NCBI RefSeq assembly: GCF_900167945.1 | Contig: NZ_FUZA01000001.1 | Coordinates: forward strand, 62,001-126,000 | Source: Dyadobacter psychrophilus | Lineage (GTDB): Bacteria > Bacteroidota > Bacteroidia > Cytophagales > Spirosomataceae | Direction of reading: 5' to 3' | DNA: 64,000 nt | Shown: in pieces, positions 44,261 through 53,525 of the stretch | How positions within the stretch are numbered: the first letter of the stretch is position 1 | How the letters are laid out: every line of letters starts with the position of its first letter | Program-made: the position numbers and the translations under genes | The notes under the pieces: generated by a model | The model's input: the letters and a program-made list of their open reading frames with translations, nothing else | Told to the model about the DNA's origin: nothing | The model's database searches: none

Positions 44261-46765
44261 GTGCAAACTGAAAATACTATTGAAAGCCCGGGCTTAAATG
44301 ATGCGCAAGTTCTGGCATCAAGGGATAGGTTTGGCCGGAATTGTCTGAAAGAGAAATCGCGAAGCGAATTTTTTGAAGCACTGATATCGCTAGTGAAAGA
44401 GCCTATGCTGATACTGCTCATGATCGCTGCCAGTATTTATTTTTTGACAGGCTCTGTCCAGGAAGGTCTTATGATGGTTGGCGCAATTGTGCTGATCTCC
44501 ATTATTTCGCTTTATCAGGATACGAAAAGCAGAAGCGCGCTGGAAAAGCTCAGGCAATTTACCCAGCCCAAAAGCCTTGTTATCAGAAATGGTATCGAAT
44601 CTCAGATTCCAGTTGAAGACATTGTTGTAGGGGATCTGTTAATCCTGGAAGAGGGCGTGCGGATCGCCTCGGACGGCACAGTTAAAAAGGCGCACGATTT
44701 CTCAGTCGACGAATCGATTTTAACCGGCGAATCATTGTCTGTTTTTAGATATGTTTCCCAGCCCGTTTACCAGGGTACCCTCGTTGCCAGCGGCCGTGCA
44801 GTCTGCAAGGTGACAGCTATTGGAAATAAAACACGCCTGGCCCAGATTGGCGAAAGTCTTGACTCAATTGAAGTAGGGAAAACGCCACTGCAAATTCAGA
44901 TCAATCAGCTGGTAAGAAATATGGCATTCATTGGGGCTGTCGTGTTTGTATTTGTCTGGGCCATCAACTACGGCAGATCACAAAACGTGCTGGATAGTTT
45001 AATGAAGGCACTTACTCTGGCAATGAGTATCTTGCCCGAGGAAATACCGGTTGCCTTTACCACGTTTATGGCCCTCGGCGCATTTCGCCTGATGAAAAGG
45101 GGCGTGATTGTCAAAGATGCAAAGACTATTGAGGCGCTGGGAAGCGCAAGCGTGGTCTGCACGGACAAAACAGGCACGATCACTGAAAACCGGATGTCGC
45201 TGGCCGGGATCTATCTCCCTACCGAAAATGCAATCGTTTCGATCGCTGATAAACCAGGCAAGGAAACCATTCACCTCTTGTCAACAGCCATGTGGGCAAG
45301 TGAGCCCGAACCGTTCGATCCTATGGAAATCGCACTGCATCAGGCATATCAAGAGCTGCCTGGCAAAGATGAGCGAGATGACTTCCAGATGGTACATGAA
45401 TACCCGCTGAGTGGCTTGCCGCCGATGATGACACACATATTTGAGAACGGAGCTGGAATAAGGATCGTGGCGGCTAAAGGCGCGCCAGAGGCTATCTCAT
45501 CGGTATGCAGGTTGAGCGGCGAAGAGAACAGGCGCGTTTTAAATGCAGTCAATGAATTCACCAAAAAAGGGTACCGGGTATTAGGTGTGGGCCAGAGTGG
45601 CTTTTCCAGGAAGCAGTTTCCGGAACAACAGCAGCAAATCGAATTCCGTTTTGCAGGACTGGTTGCATTTTACGATCCTCCTAAGAAGAACATCCAATCC
45701 GTACTCGAATCATTTTACAGAGCTGGTATACAGATAAAGATAATTACCGGCGACAATGCCGCCACAACCCAGAACATTGCATCCCAAATCGGTTTTCGTG
45801 GCACGGAAAATGTCCTGCTTGGCCAGAGCCTTATCGGAGAGGATGATCAGGATCTTCGAAAAACGGTAACAGGTACCTGGATTTTTGCACGTATGTTTCC
45901 CGAGGCCAAACTTCGGGTCATCAATGCGCTGAAAGCCAACGGAGAAATTGTGGCCATGATCGGCGATGGCGTAAATGATGGCCCGGCGCTCAAAGCGGCG
46001 AACATTGGCATAGCCATGGGCAAAAAAGGAAGTGAGATTGCCAAACAAGCGTCTGCACTCATTCTGCAAAATGATGATTTGTCCGGAATGGTGGACGCCA
46101 TTGCTGCCGGGAGAAGAATTTATACCAACCTGAAAAAAGCGATCCGGTACATCATTTCCATTCACATACCCGTTATCCTGACCATATTTGTACCACTGCT
46201 GCTAGGATGGAAGTATGCTCAGATTTTCACTCCGGTGCACGTGATCTTTTTTGAACTGATTATGGGACCTACATGCTCGATCGTTTACGAAAATGAGCCT
46301 GCCGACAAAGATGTTTTATCGCAGCCGCCGCGCCCTTTCACCAGCAGCCTATTTAGTGCAAATGAACTGCTGCTTAGCTTCGTTCAGGGCCTGATCATTA
46401 CGGCAGGTTTATTTGGCGTTTACTGGTATGGGCTTAACACCGGCTGCTCAGAGGCTATGACCAGATCGCTGGTCTTTATCAGTCTTATTTCGGCTAATTT
46501 CTTTCTGACGCTATCCAACCGCTCATTTCATAAATCACTCTTTACGACCTTGAAATACAAAAATACCCTCATTGGATGGGTCCTAACCATTTCGGTCTCC
46601 CTATGCTTTCTAATCCTTTTTAACCCAACCCTGAGAACCTTGTTTAAGCTCGACGCTGTGAATATAGCCCAGGCTTTGCTTTGCATTTTGGTTGGCTTTA
46701 TTTCCGTTAGCTGGCATGAGATATATAAGTACTGGAAGGAGGATGGGACTAAAGATAGTTATTGA
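44261..46765 (+). CDS. P-type cation ATPase (P2-like, second Ca2+-type)
   Basis: This 834-residue ATPase starts at a GTG. Motifs are LTGESLSVF, DKTGTITENRMSL, TGDNAATTQNIA, and MIGDGVNDGPALKAANIGIAMG. TM4 has LPEEIPVAFTTFMALGAFRL, which differs from both the MgtA and classic SERCA forms, so the ion is uncertain (Ca2+ or Mn2+ likely). It is about 50 residues shorter than the ATPase at 20814. No separate promoter was seen after the terminator, so it may depend on read-through. Its stop overlaps the palindrome used by the next usp gene. Confidence 0.9.
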   Translation: MQTENTIESPGLNDAQVLASRDRFGRNCLKEKSRSEFFEALISLVKEPMLILLMIAASIYFLTGSVQEGLMMVGAIVLISIISLYQDTKSRSALEKLRQFTQPKSLVIRNGIESQIPVEDIVVGDLLILEEGVRIASDGTVKKAHDFSVDESILTGESLSVFRYVSQPVYQGTLVASGRAVCKVTAIGNKTRLAQIGESLDSIEVGKTPLQIQINQLVRNMAFIGAVVFVFVWAINYGRSQNVLDSLMKALTLAMSILPEEIPVAFTTFMALGAFRLMKRGVIVKDAKTIEALGSASVVCTDKTGTITENRMSLAGIYLPTENAIVSIADKPGKETIHLLSTAMWASEPEPFDPMEIALHQAYQELPGKDERDDFQMVHEYPLSGLPPMMTHIFENGAGIRIVAAKGAPEAISSVCRLSGEENRRVLNAVNEFTKKGYRVLGVGQSGFSRKQFPEQQQQIEFRFAGLVAFYDPPKKNIQSVLESFYRAGIQIKIITGDNAATTQNIASQIGFRGTENVLLGQSLIGEDDQDLRKTVTGTWIFARMFPEAKLRVINALKANGEIVAMIGDGVNDGPALKAANIGIAMGKKGSEIAKQASALILQNDDLSGMVDAIAAGRRIYTNLKKAIRYIISIHIPVILTIFVPLLLGWKYAQIFTPVHVIFFELIMGPTCSIVYENEPADKDVLSQPPRPFTSSLFSANELLLSFVQGLIITAGLFGVYWYGLNTGCSEAMTRSLVFISLISANFFLTLSNRSFHKSLFTTLKYKNTLIGWVLTISVSLCFLILFNPTLRTLFKLDAVNIAQALLCILVGFISVSWHEIYKYWKEDGTKDSY

Positions 46766-46827
46766 TCAAAATCATAATCTGGGCTAAGCCTTATCAAGGC
46801 ATTAAAGTCCACGATCCCCTTATTTTA
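46763..46827 (+). promoter_or_regulatory. Candidate Fnr-type promoter of usp F
   Basis: TGATCAAAATCA (46763-46774) has FNR-like TGAT/ATCA halves. The box at exactly 51.5 bp is weak (TTATTTTA, 46820-46827, four of six). The start codon follows at 46873. Confidence 0.45.
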
Positions 46828-46872
46828 TCTTGGAAATGGACTAGCTCTGCAACTAACCAATAACTTAATCTC

Positions 46873-47718
46873 ATGAAAAATATTCTGGTTCCTTGTGACT
46901 TTTCGAAGGCCTCTGAGCAGGCGCTTCGATTTGCTATTGAAATTGCGGCTCTAAGCCAAGGAGAAGTAACTGTTTTACATGTCATTAACCTGACCCCCGA
47001 CTACATCCAGACCCTTGAAACAAATCCATATTATGTAGACTCAATGTCTATTCTTGCTGAATTGAAACGACAAGCCGCTTCCGATTTTAATGAATTAAAG
47101 CAAAAGGTAGATACGGGTAACGTCCCGGTGAAACTCGCTATTGAACAAGGTCTGATTAGTCATGCAATTTTAAAGTCTATTCACCAGCATAATGCTGATG
47201 TTGTGGTGATGGCAACAAACGGTGCCAGCGGGCTCAGCGAAATCCTCGTTGGCTCCAATACTGAAAAAATAGTCCGAAGCTCCCCTGTTCCTGTTTTCGC
47301 CATTCACAAACACCAGAAAGCCGAGCAAATAAAGAATATTATTTTCCCTACTACGATTGAATTGAATAAGGGTGCGTTGATCGAAAAAGTGAAAGCATTG
47401 CAAGCTTTTTTTAATGCGAGGCTTTATTTGCTACATGTGAAAACCCCGGAATCCAGGCAGAAAGATCACGAATTGAAGATGGCTTTGGAAAACTTTGCGC
47501 GCTTTTATGATCTAGAAAACTACTTGGCAGTAATCAAGCAAGCCAAAACAGAGGAAGAAGGAATTATCAGATTCGCGCGGCAACTCGAATTCTCAATCAT
47601 TGCGATGTCTACCCACGGACATACCGGTTTAACACATTTCATGCTGGGCAGTATTGCCGAAAACGTTGTAAACCATTGCCCGGAAGCCGTCTGGACTTAC
47701 TCGGCACCGGAGGCATAA
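46873..47718 (+). CDS. Universal stress protein, tandem-domain (F)
   Basis: This 281-residue protein opens MKNILVPCDFSKASEQALRFAIEIA and keeps two ATP-loop-like ends: VMATNGASGLSEILVGSNTEKIVRSSPVPVF and AMSTHGHTGLTHFMLGSIAENVV. It is closest to the proteins at 34282 and 33180, so both loci probably arose by duplication. A YtxH-like gene follows after 42 bases. Confidence 0.91.
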   Translation: MKNILVPCDFSKASEQALRFAIEIAALSQGEVTVLHVINLTPDYIQTLETNPYYVDSMSILAELKRQAASDFNELKQKVDTGNVPVKLAIEQGLISHAILKSIHQHNADVVVMATNGASGLSEILVGSNTEKIVRSSPVPVFAIHKHQKAEQIKNIIFPTTIELNKGALIEKVKALQAFFNARLYLLHVKTPESRQKDHELKMALENFARFYDLENYLAVIKQAKTEEEGIIRFARQLEFSIIAMSTHGHTGLTHFMLGSIAENVVNHCPEAVWTYSAPEA

Positions 47719-47760
47719 ATTATCATGTACTTACCATTATGTAAACCACCTATGAATTAA

Positions 47761-48075
47761 ATGAATGATATTATGAAAAAGACCAGTGTGTTATTAAGTG
47801 TTTTAGTTGCCGCAGGAGCAGGGATCATTGTTGGTATATTAATAGCTCCCAACAGCGGGGCGAGAACCCGAAGAAAAATTCAGTATTTAGGCCAGGACGC
47901 CCTGGAAGAACTTGAGCAAACAATTGAAGATTCATTTGACGATTTAAAACGTCAGACGCAGAAGAAGTGCACGGAATTAAGAAATAAGCTGATGTGTAAT
48001 CCGCAGCAGCACTTTAACCATGGGGAGTCAAAGGATCAACCCACACAAAGCAAGCAACCCGGTATCATGAGATAA
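47761..48075 (+). CDS. YtxH-domain small membrane protein
   Basis: This 104-residue protein has one transmembrane segment with the family motif GAGIIVGILIAPNSGARTRRKI, then a coiled-coil-like acidic/basic helix (ALEELEQTIEDSFDDLKRQTQKK). YtxH proteins are general-stress membrane proteins of unknown activity. It is likely co-transcribed with the upstream usp gene. Confidence 0.85.
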   Translation: MNDIMKKTSVLLSVLVAAGAGIIVGILIAPNSGARTRRKIQYLGQDALEELEQTIEDSFDDLKRQTQKKCTELRNKLMCNPQQHFNHGESKDQPTQSKQPGIMR

Positions 48076-48195
48076 GAACGCTATGAGTATAGCTGGTTAC
48101 CAGGATTTGCCGATCGTGAAACTGTGCCGGGTAATCTAGCTCTTGAAATAATCTCATATTGATTTAATTTTAGATCTAACCAGCTACCGTTTAAA

Positions 48196-48642
48196 ATGAC
48201 TATATCGCTAAAACAATTTATTGATGTGCTTCCTGCCGACAGACAACTAGCATTTACCAGGCTTCGTGACTGTGTAGTAAATAGTATTCCGGAAGGGTTT
48301 GAGGAATCATTTAGTGAAAACAGCCTGAATTATACGGTTCCTCACAGCTTATATCCCGGTGGCTACCATTGCAATTCCGCACTTCCCTTGCCATTTGTCA
48401 GCATCACCTCGCAAAAAAACGTGATCACTTTACATCACATGGGTCTTTACGCCGATCCTGATCTGTTCCAACGGTTTAGCTCACAATATGCTAAGCAAGT
48501 TTCAACAAAATTGGATATGGGTAAGGGCTGTATACGTTTTAAGAAGCCTGATCTGATACCTTATGAGCTGATATCTGACTTGATGTCAAAAATTTCCGCC
48601 CCTCAATGGATAACCCTTTACGAGGGCCGCATCAAAAGATAA
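48196..48642 (+). CDS. DUF1801 family protein
   Basis: This 148-residue soluble protein has the DUF1801 (YdhG-like) fold pattern: RLRDCVVNSIPEGFEESFSENSLNYTVP, the middle strand VISLHHMGLYADP-like stretch, and MGKGCIRFKKPDLIPYELISDLM near the end. The biochemical role is unknown. It stands alone, with 120 bases upstream in which I see no clear regulatory site. Confidence 0.85.
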   Translation: MTISLKQFIDVLPADRQLAFTRLRDCVVNSIPEGFEESFSENSLNYTVPHSLYPGGYHCNSALPLPFVSITSQKNVITLHHMGLYADPDLFQRFSSQYAKQVSTKLDMGKGCIRFKKPDLIPYELISDLMSKISAPQWITLYEGRIKR

Positions 48643-48724
48643 AAATGTTTGGCTGCGCCCTCGATGGCATTATGATGCTTTTGTTAATCGCTTGCCTAAT
48701 TCACCTCCTTAACCTATATTGTCC

Positions 48725-49990
48725 ATGTTTAGTGACATTTTGATACAAACCAAGGCAATTTCACGACATATTGAGATGCTGGACGCTCTATTTAAACATG
48801 CTACGGAGGGCATTGTGGTGGTTAAAAAATCAGGTGAAATTGTCATGATTAATCCAAAAGCAAAAGAGCTTTTTGGTTACACTGACCAGGGTCTGATTGG
48901 CAAGCAAATCGAAACACTCATACCCCAGCGTTTTGCAAAAAACCATGTACGTTACCGAGACGAGTACCTTCAATATCCCAAAGCAAGGAGTATGGGCCAT
49001 TCACTCGATCTTTTTGCTAAAAGATCAGATGGAAGCGAATTTCCCGTAGAAGTAAGCCTGAGTCCATTTACAACCAGTGACGGTGAATTTGTGGTCAGCT
49101 TTATTATTGACATTACTGAGCGAAAAAACCAAGAAGACAAGATCAAGGAGGCCAATCTGGAAATACAAAACCTAAATGCCGAATTGGAAGCTCGCGTCGA
49201 GCAGCGAACCAGAGAATTAGCAAAAGCTGTTAAAAAAATAGAAGAATCTCAGCAAGAAGTTATACGCGCGTTGAAAAAGGAAAAAGAGCTTAATACGATG
49301 AAGAGCCAGTTCGTCAATATTGCCTCTCATGAATTCCGCACCCCGCTGGCAACCATTCTCTCATCGGCTTCTCTGATTGGGCGCTACGCAACTACTGAGG
49401 AGCAGGATAAAAGACAAAAACACGTCGACAGGATTAAATCAGCGGTCACCAACCTTACTGAAATCCTCAATGATTTTCTTTCCATTGGAAAACTGGAAGA
49501 AGGCCGTATCCAGTGTGTCCCGGTCCTTGTCGAACTGCCTTACTTTTGTACAAATCTTATTGAACAAGCACAGGGTTTATGTAAAGAAGGTCAAAAAATT
49601 CACTTCAGTTATTCAGGGACGTCCCAGGTTTGGCTAGACAAACAGCTGCTTAGGAACATTTTATTCAACCTGCTTTCCAATGCGATCAAGTATTCTGAAA
49701 ACAGCAAACCTGTCTTTCTTAATGTGCTTGCCCAGGAAGAAATGATCAGTATAGAGATTTGCGATCAGGGCATTGGCATCCCGATTGCAGACCAGGTGCA
49801 TGTTTTTGACCGCTTTTATAGGGCAACTAATGCAGGAACGGTCCAGGGCACAGGTTTAGGTCTCAACATCGTAAGCAGCTATGTCGAGCTGATGGGAGGA
49901 TCCATTTCACTGTCTAGTGAAGTAGGAAAAGGAACGAAATTCTATGTAAATCTTCCTAATATGATCCTGGAAACCCAAAATCCAGAGTAA
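48725..49990 (+). CDS. PAS-domain histidine kinase, partner of the REC-CRP regulator
   Basis: Starting at the ATG at 48725 the kinase has 421 residues. A PAS domain (about 20-140) has the FixL-related motif LIPQRFAKNHVRYRDEYL, including a His at the position of the FixL haem ligand. However, the distal arginine of FixL is replaced by Leu, and many non-haem PAS domains share this His. A coiled coil leads to the H-box NIASHEFRTPLATILS, the N-box NLLSNAIKYS and G-boxes CDQGIGIP and GTGLGLNIV. No transmembrane segment is present. The regulator gene follows after 23 bases. Confidence 0.92.
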   Translation: MFSDILIQTKAISRHIEMLDALFKHATEGIVVVKKSGEIVMINPKAKELFGYTDQGLIGKQIETLIPQRFAKNHVRYRDEYLQYPKARSMGHSLDLFAKRSDGSEFPVEVSLSPFTTSDGEFVVSFIIDITERKNQEDKIKEANLEIQNLNAELEARVEQRTRELAKAVKKIEESQQEVIRALKKEKELNTMKSQFVNIASHEFRTPLATILSSASLIGRYATTEEQDKRQKHVDRIKSAVTNLTEILNDFLSIGKLEEGRIQCVPVLVELPYFCTNLIEQAQGLCKEGQKIHFSYSGTSQVWLDKQLLRNILFNLLSNAIKYSENSKPVFLNVLAQEEMISIEICDQGIGIPIADQVHVFDRFYRATNAGTVQGTGLGLNIVSSYVELMGGSISLSSEVGKGTKFYVNLPNMILETQNPE

Positions 49991-50013
49991 ATGTTTTCAA
50001 CTTCGACTTTTGC

Positions 50014-51108
50014 TTGAGAGTTGAACCTAAAATAAAGAATAATTTGGAACAAAAGAAGATTTTGCTCATTGAGGACAATCCAGAAATGCGCGAGAATACG
50101 GCCGAAATTTTGGAATTAGCTAACTATAAGGTCCAAACTGCTCAAAACGGGAAAGAGGGCGTCCGGCTTGCCACGCAATTCAAGCCCGATATCATTATAT
50201 GCGATATTATGATGCCTGAGCTTGATGGCTATGGAGTGCTGCACCTTTTGAGTAAGGACGAGAATACAGCCCATGTTCCATTTCTTTTCTTGACTGCAAA
50301 AGCGGAAAAAGAAGATTATCGCAAAGGCATGACCATGGGAGCAGATGACTATCTTACCAAACCTTACGATGACCTTGAGCTTCTTCATATTGTTGAAGTG
50401 CGTTTAAAGAAAAATCAAAATTTACGTAAGCGATTCGAACGCTCATCGGCTGGATTTGATCAGTTCATTCAAGAGGCTAGATCTTTTGATTTGCTATCCA
50501 AACTTGGACAGGACAGGAAGGTAAAAGCCTTTCGCAAAAAAGAAACTATTTATACAGAGGGCAGCTTTCCGTCCCATATCTTCTTTCTTCTGAAAGGGAA
50601 AGTGAAAGCATACAAGTCCAGTGATACAGGTAAAGAATACATCACCGAGCTATATAAAATAGGCGATTTCTTTGGGTATCTTGACTTGTTGCAGGGCGAA
50701 CCCTACCAGGAAACTGCTATTGCACTTGAAGAGGTCGAAGTGTCAATCATTCCAAAAGATGACTTTTTCAATTTGTTACAAGGCAACCGGGAGGTGTCTT
50801 CAAAATTCATCAAGATGCTTTCTAATGAAATAAAAGAAAGGGAACAACGGTTGCTGAACCTTGCGTATAACTCCGTGCGTAAGAGGGTAGCCCAAGCATT
50901 GGTGATGCTTGCGCAGCGCTACCAGGATGATCATACCAAGCCTTTTTCAATGGCTATCGCCCGTGAAGACATCGCCTCAATAGTCGGCACGGCGACTGAA
51001 ACTGTAATACGTACATTATCAGATTTTAAAGAAGAACACCTTATCGACATGAAAGGCAGTCTAATTACCGTTCTGGAATATGATAAGTTAGTCCGTATTA
51101 GAAATTAG
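50014..51108 (+). CDS. Response regulator with fused Crp/Fnr-type output (REC-cNMP-HTH)
   Basis: This 364-residue protein begins at a TTG, the only suitable start before the receiver. Residues about 15-132 are a receiver (LLIEDNPEM, IIICDIMMPELDG with phospho-Asp, FLTAKAE, YLTKPYDDLEL). Residues about 160-270 are a Crp-like beta-roll, in which the cAMP phosphate cassette (GE...RxA) is replaced by FGYLDLLQGEPYQETAIA, so cAMP binding is unlikely. Residues about 285-350 are a Crp-type helix-turn-helix with recognition helix ATETVIRTLSDF. It keeps the Glu and Arg of CRP/FNR, which read a TGA half-site. It is the best local candidate for the TGA-N6-TCA sites. Confidence 0.92.
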   Translation: MRVEPKIKNNLEQKKILLIEDNPEMRENTAEILELANYKVQTAQNGKEGVRLATQFKPDIIICDIMMPELDGYGVLHLLSKDENTAHVPFLFLTAKAEKEDYRKGMTMGADDYLTKPYDDLELLHIVEVRLKKNQNLRKRFERSSAGFDQFIQEARSFDLLSKLGQDRKVKAFRKKETIYTEGSFPSHIFFLLKGKVKAYKSSDTGKEYITELYKIGDFFGYLDLLQGEPYQETAIALEEVEVSIIPKDDFFNLLQGNREVSSKFIKMLSNEIKEREQRLLNLAYNSVRKRVAQALVMLAQRYQDDHTKPFSMAIAREDIASIVGTATETVIRTLSDFKEEHLIDMKGSLITVLEYDKLVRIRN

Positions 51109-51126
51109 CCTTGCCTATCAGAAAAG

Positions 51127-51192
51127 CTGACAAAAGTCAGTCTTTCTTCTGACCACACTCCTGACAACAAAACTATTAAGAACTGAAATTTA
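51127..51192 (+). promoter_or_regulatory. Candidate Fnr/Crp-type promoter of adh-hemA
   Basis: CTGACAAAAGTCAG (51127-51140) is a perfect palindrome containing the core. A second, weaker copy TGACCACACTCC (51150-51161) follows 22 bp later. Their centres are 51.5 and 29.5 bp before the weak box GAAATTTA (51185-51192, four of six). Confidence 0.48.
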
Positions 51193-51229
51193 CCATCTCA
51201 AAGTAAATCAGATTCTAAACTTTGTTGTG

Positions 51230-52264
51230 ATGCTCCCAAAAACAATGAAAGCCGCGGTTGTTCGACAGTTCGGAAAACCCCTTCAAATCGAAGAAATGCT
51301 AGTTAAAAGACCAGGAAATCACCAAATCCTGGTTAAAGTTGTTGCCAGTGGCGTTTGTCATACGGACCTGCATGCTGCCGATGGTGATTGGCCTGTCAAA
51401 CCCAAGCTCCCCCTGATCCCTGGCCATGAAGGCATCGGTTATGTTGCAGCAGTTGGCCCGGAAGTTACCAATGTAAAAGAAGGTGATATCGTAGGCGTGC
51501 CCTGGTTATACAGCGCATGTGGATGCTGCGATTACTGCACCACTGGCTGGGAAACGTTATGCGAAACCCAGCAAAACGGCGGATACAGTGTCGACGGCGG
51601 CTATGCCGAATACGTTGTGGCCGATGCCCGGTATGTTGCGCATTTACCAGCCGGAACGGATATGATCGAGATGGCGCCAATTCTCTGCGCAGGTGTGACC
51701 GTTTACAAAGGGATTAAGGAAACAGAAACCAAAGCGGGAGAATGGATTGCGATCTCAGGTGTAGGAGGCCTTGGGCACCTTGCAATACAATACGCCAAAG
51801 CAATGGGCATGCAGGTAGCAGCCATTGATATTGCAAATGATAAATTAGAGCTTGCAAAAAGTCTGGGAGCAGATTTGACCGTTAATGCATTGGAAGACGA
51901 CCCGGGCGAGTATTTGAAAAAAGAAACTGGTGGAATGCATGGCGTATTGGTTACCGCAGTATCGCCGACCGCGTTCAAACAAGGCATTTCCGTGATGAGA
52001 AGAAAAGGAACCCTTGCATTGAACGGTTTGCCCCCTGGCGGATTTGATCTGCCTATTTTCGAAACAGTACTCAACCGCTTTACTATTCGCGGCTCCATTG
52101 TAGGCACCAGAAAAGATATGCACGAGGCAATAGAATTTGCCCTAGACGGTAAAGTGAAAGCCACTGTCTCTACGGCTCGTTTGGAGGACATTAATGACGT
52201 TTTTACTCATATGAAGGCAGGTGAAATTCAGGGACGGGTTGTGATGAAAATTGCCGATGCCTAA
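51230..52264 (+). CDS. adhP: Zinc alcohol dehydrogenase (AdhP-like)
   Basis: This 344-residue medium-chain dehydrogenase has the catalytic zinc site in GVCHTDLHA and GHEGIGYV. The structural zinc site is CGCCDYCTTGWETLC, and the NAD-binding glycines are in SGVGGLGHLAIQYAKAMG. It reduces acetaldehyde or oxidises short alcohols, so it fits fermentation. It overlaps the start of hemA by 14 bases, an unusual partnership. A start at 51230 is preferred over the upstream GTG. Confidence 0.93.
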   Translation: MLPKTMKAAVVRQFGKPLQIEEMLVKRPGNHQILVKVVASGVCHTDLHAADGDWPVKPKLPLIPGHEGIGYVAAVGPEVTNVKEGDIVGVPWLYSACGCCDYCTTGWETLCETQQNGGYSVDGGYAEYVVADARYVAHLPAGTDMIEMAPILCAGVTVYKGIKETETKAGEWIAISGVGGLGHLAIQYAKAMGMQVAAIDIANDKLELAKSLGADLTVNALEDDPGEYLKKETGGMHGVLVTAVSPTAFKQGISVMRRKGTLALNGLPPGGFDLPIFETVLNRFTIRGSIVGTRKDMHEAIEFALDGKVKATVSTARLEDINDVFTHMKAGEIQGRVVMKIADA

Positions 52265-53525
52265 TTTATTTAAGGTAGTTAGCCTCTCCTATCGCAATGC
52301 GCCTTTGCATGTCAGAGGGCTGTTCACGCTCAATGACACCGAAGCTAAACAGCTCATGCTGCGGATAAAGGAGTATTTTCTGGTCAGCGAAGTGCTGGTG
52401 CTTTCGACCTGCAACAGGACAGAGATCTATTATTCATCACCCAAAGATCTTAACGAGGGCATCATCAAACTCTTGTTAATTGAAAAACAGATAAATCACA
52501 CGGAGAAGTATTTGAGCTATTTTAAACAACTTGTCTGCGAAGAAGATACAGTACGGCACTTGTTTGAAGTTTCTTTGGGCTTACACTCCCAGGTGATTGG
52601 TGATATGCAGATTATAAACCAGGTCAAGCAGGCATACCAATGCAGTATCGACCTTGATCTGGCTGGCCCTTTCCTTCACCGGCTTCTACACACGATATTT
52701 TTCGCCAATAAGAGAGTGGTCCAACAGACAGCATTCCGGGACGGAGCCTGCTCTGCGTCCTACGCAACCGTAGAGCTTCTGAAAAATCTGGTGCAGAATC
52801 CAAAAATCCTGGTTGTGGGCTTGGGGGAAATTGGTACCGATGTGGTCAAGAACCTTCCACCAGTCACCCAGGTAACATTAGTTAACCGGACAAAAAGCAA
52901 GGCCGAAGAGCTCGGCTCAAAATATGGCCACAGGACTGCGGATTTTGATGACATGGAAAGCGAGATTGCTGCTGCCGATGTGATCATTTCCTCTATCGTA
53001 ATGGATAAGCCATTTTTCACAAAAGATATGTTGGTCCGCTCTGGCAGCTACACTTTCAAATACCTGATCGACCTGTCGGTACCAATCAGTGTAAGCCCGG
53101 ATGTAGAGGACATCCCCGGCGTTTTAATTTATAACATTGATGGGATACGCGCCAGGACTGACGAAAGCCTGGCACAAAGAATGCAGGCGATCCCAATGGT
53201 AAATCAGATCATCTCAGAGGCCATTTCCGATTTTGATGATTGGTCAAAGCAGATGGTCATGCAACCGGTGGTTCAACAATTAAAGCAGGCCCTCGAGCAA
53301 ATCCGGAGCCAGGAAATTGCCCGAGCTACAAAGGGCTTGTCACCGCAAGAACTTGAAAATGTGGAACGAATCACCAGCAGTATCATTCAGAAGATCATCA
53401 AACAACCCGTTCTTCAACTCAAACAGGCGTGCAAACAAGGCGCGCCAGAAATATTAGTAGAGGCCTTACAAGACCTGTTCAACCTCGAAAAAAAGAACTT
53501 ACACCATTCCATTGATGACTATTAG
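52251..53525 (+). CDS. hemA: Glutamyl-tRNA reductase
   Basis: This 424-residue enzyme performs the first step of haem synthesis, converting Glu-tRNA to glutamate semialdehyde with NADPH. The catalytic cysteine is in VLSTCNRTEIYYS. The stretch LGLHSQVIGDMQI matches the conserved FxVxSGLdSxvlGExQI block with changes (GE to GD). The NADPH fold has VVGLGEIGTDVVKNL and LVNRTKSKAEEL, and a C-terminal dimerisation helix follows. A start at 52257 is equally possible. Coupling to an alcohol dehydrogenase gene in a stress island suggests it is either a second hemA copy or a regulated one. Its stop overlaps the convergent DUF4136 stop. Confidence 0.92.
   Translation: MPMPNLFKVVSLSYRNAPLHVRGLFTLNDTEAKQLMLRIKEYFLVSEVLVLSTCNRTEIYYSSPKDLNEGIIKLLLIEKQINHTEKYLSYFKQLVCEEDTVRHLFEVSLGLHSQVIGDMQIINQVKQAYQCSIDLDLAGPFLHRLLHTIFFANKRVVQQTAFRDGACSASYATVELLKNLVQNPKILVVGLGEIGTDVVKNLPPVTQVTLVNRTKSKAEELGSKYGHRTADFDDMESEIAAADVIISSIVMDKPFFTKDMLVRSGSYTFKYLIDLSVPISVSPDVEDIPGVLIYNIDGIRARTDESLAQRMQAIPMVNQIISEAISDFDDWSKQMVMQPVVQQLKQALEQIRSQEIARATKGLSPQELENVERITSSIIQKIIKQPVLQLKQACKQGAPEILVEALQDLFNLEKKNLHHSIDDY

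Noticed and set aside
48097..48110. CTGGTTACCAG-type palindrome before the DUF1801 gene
   Set aside because: Half-sites and spacing differ from the island motif, and no companion copies were found.
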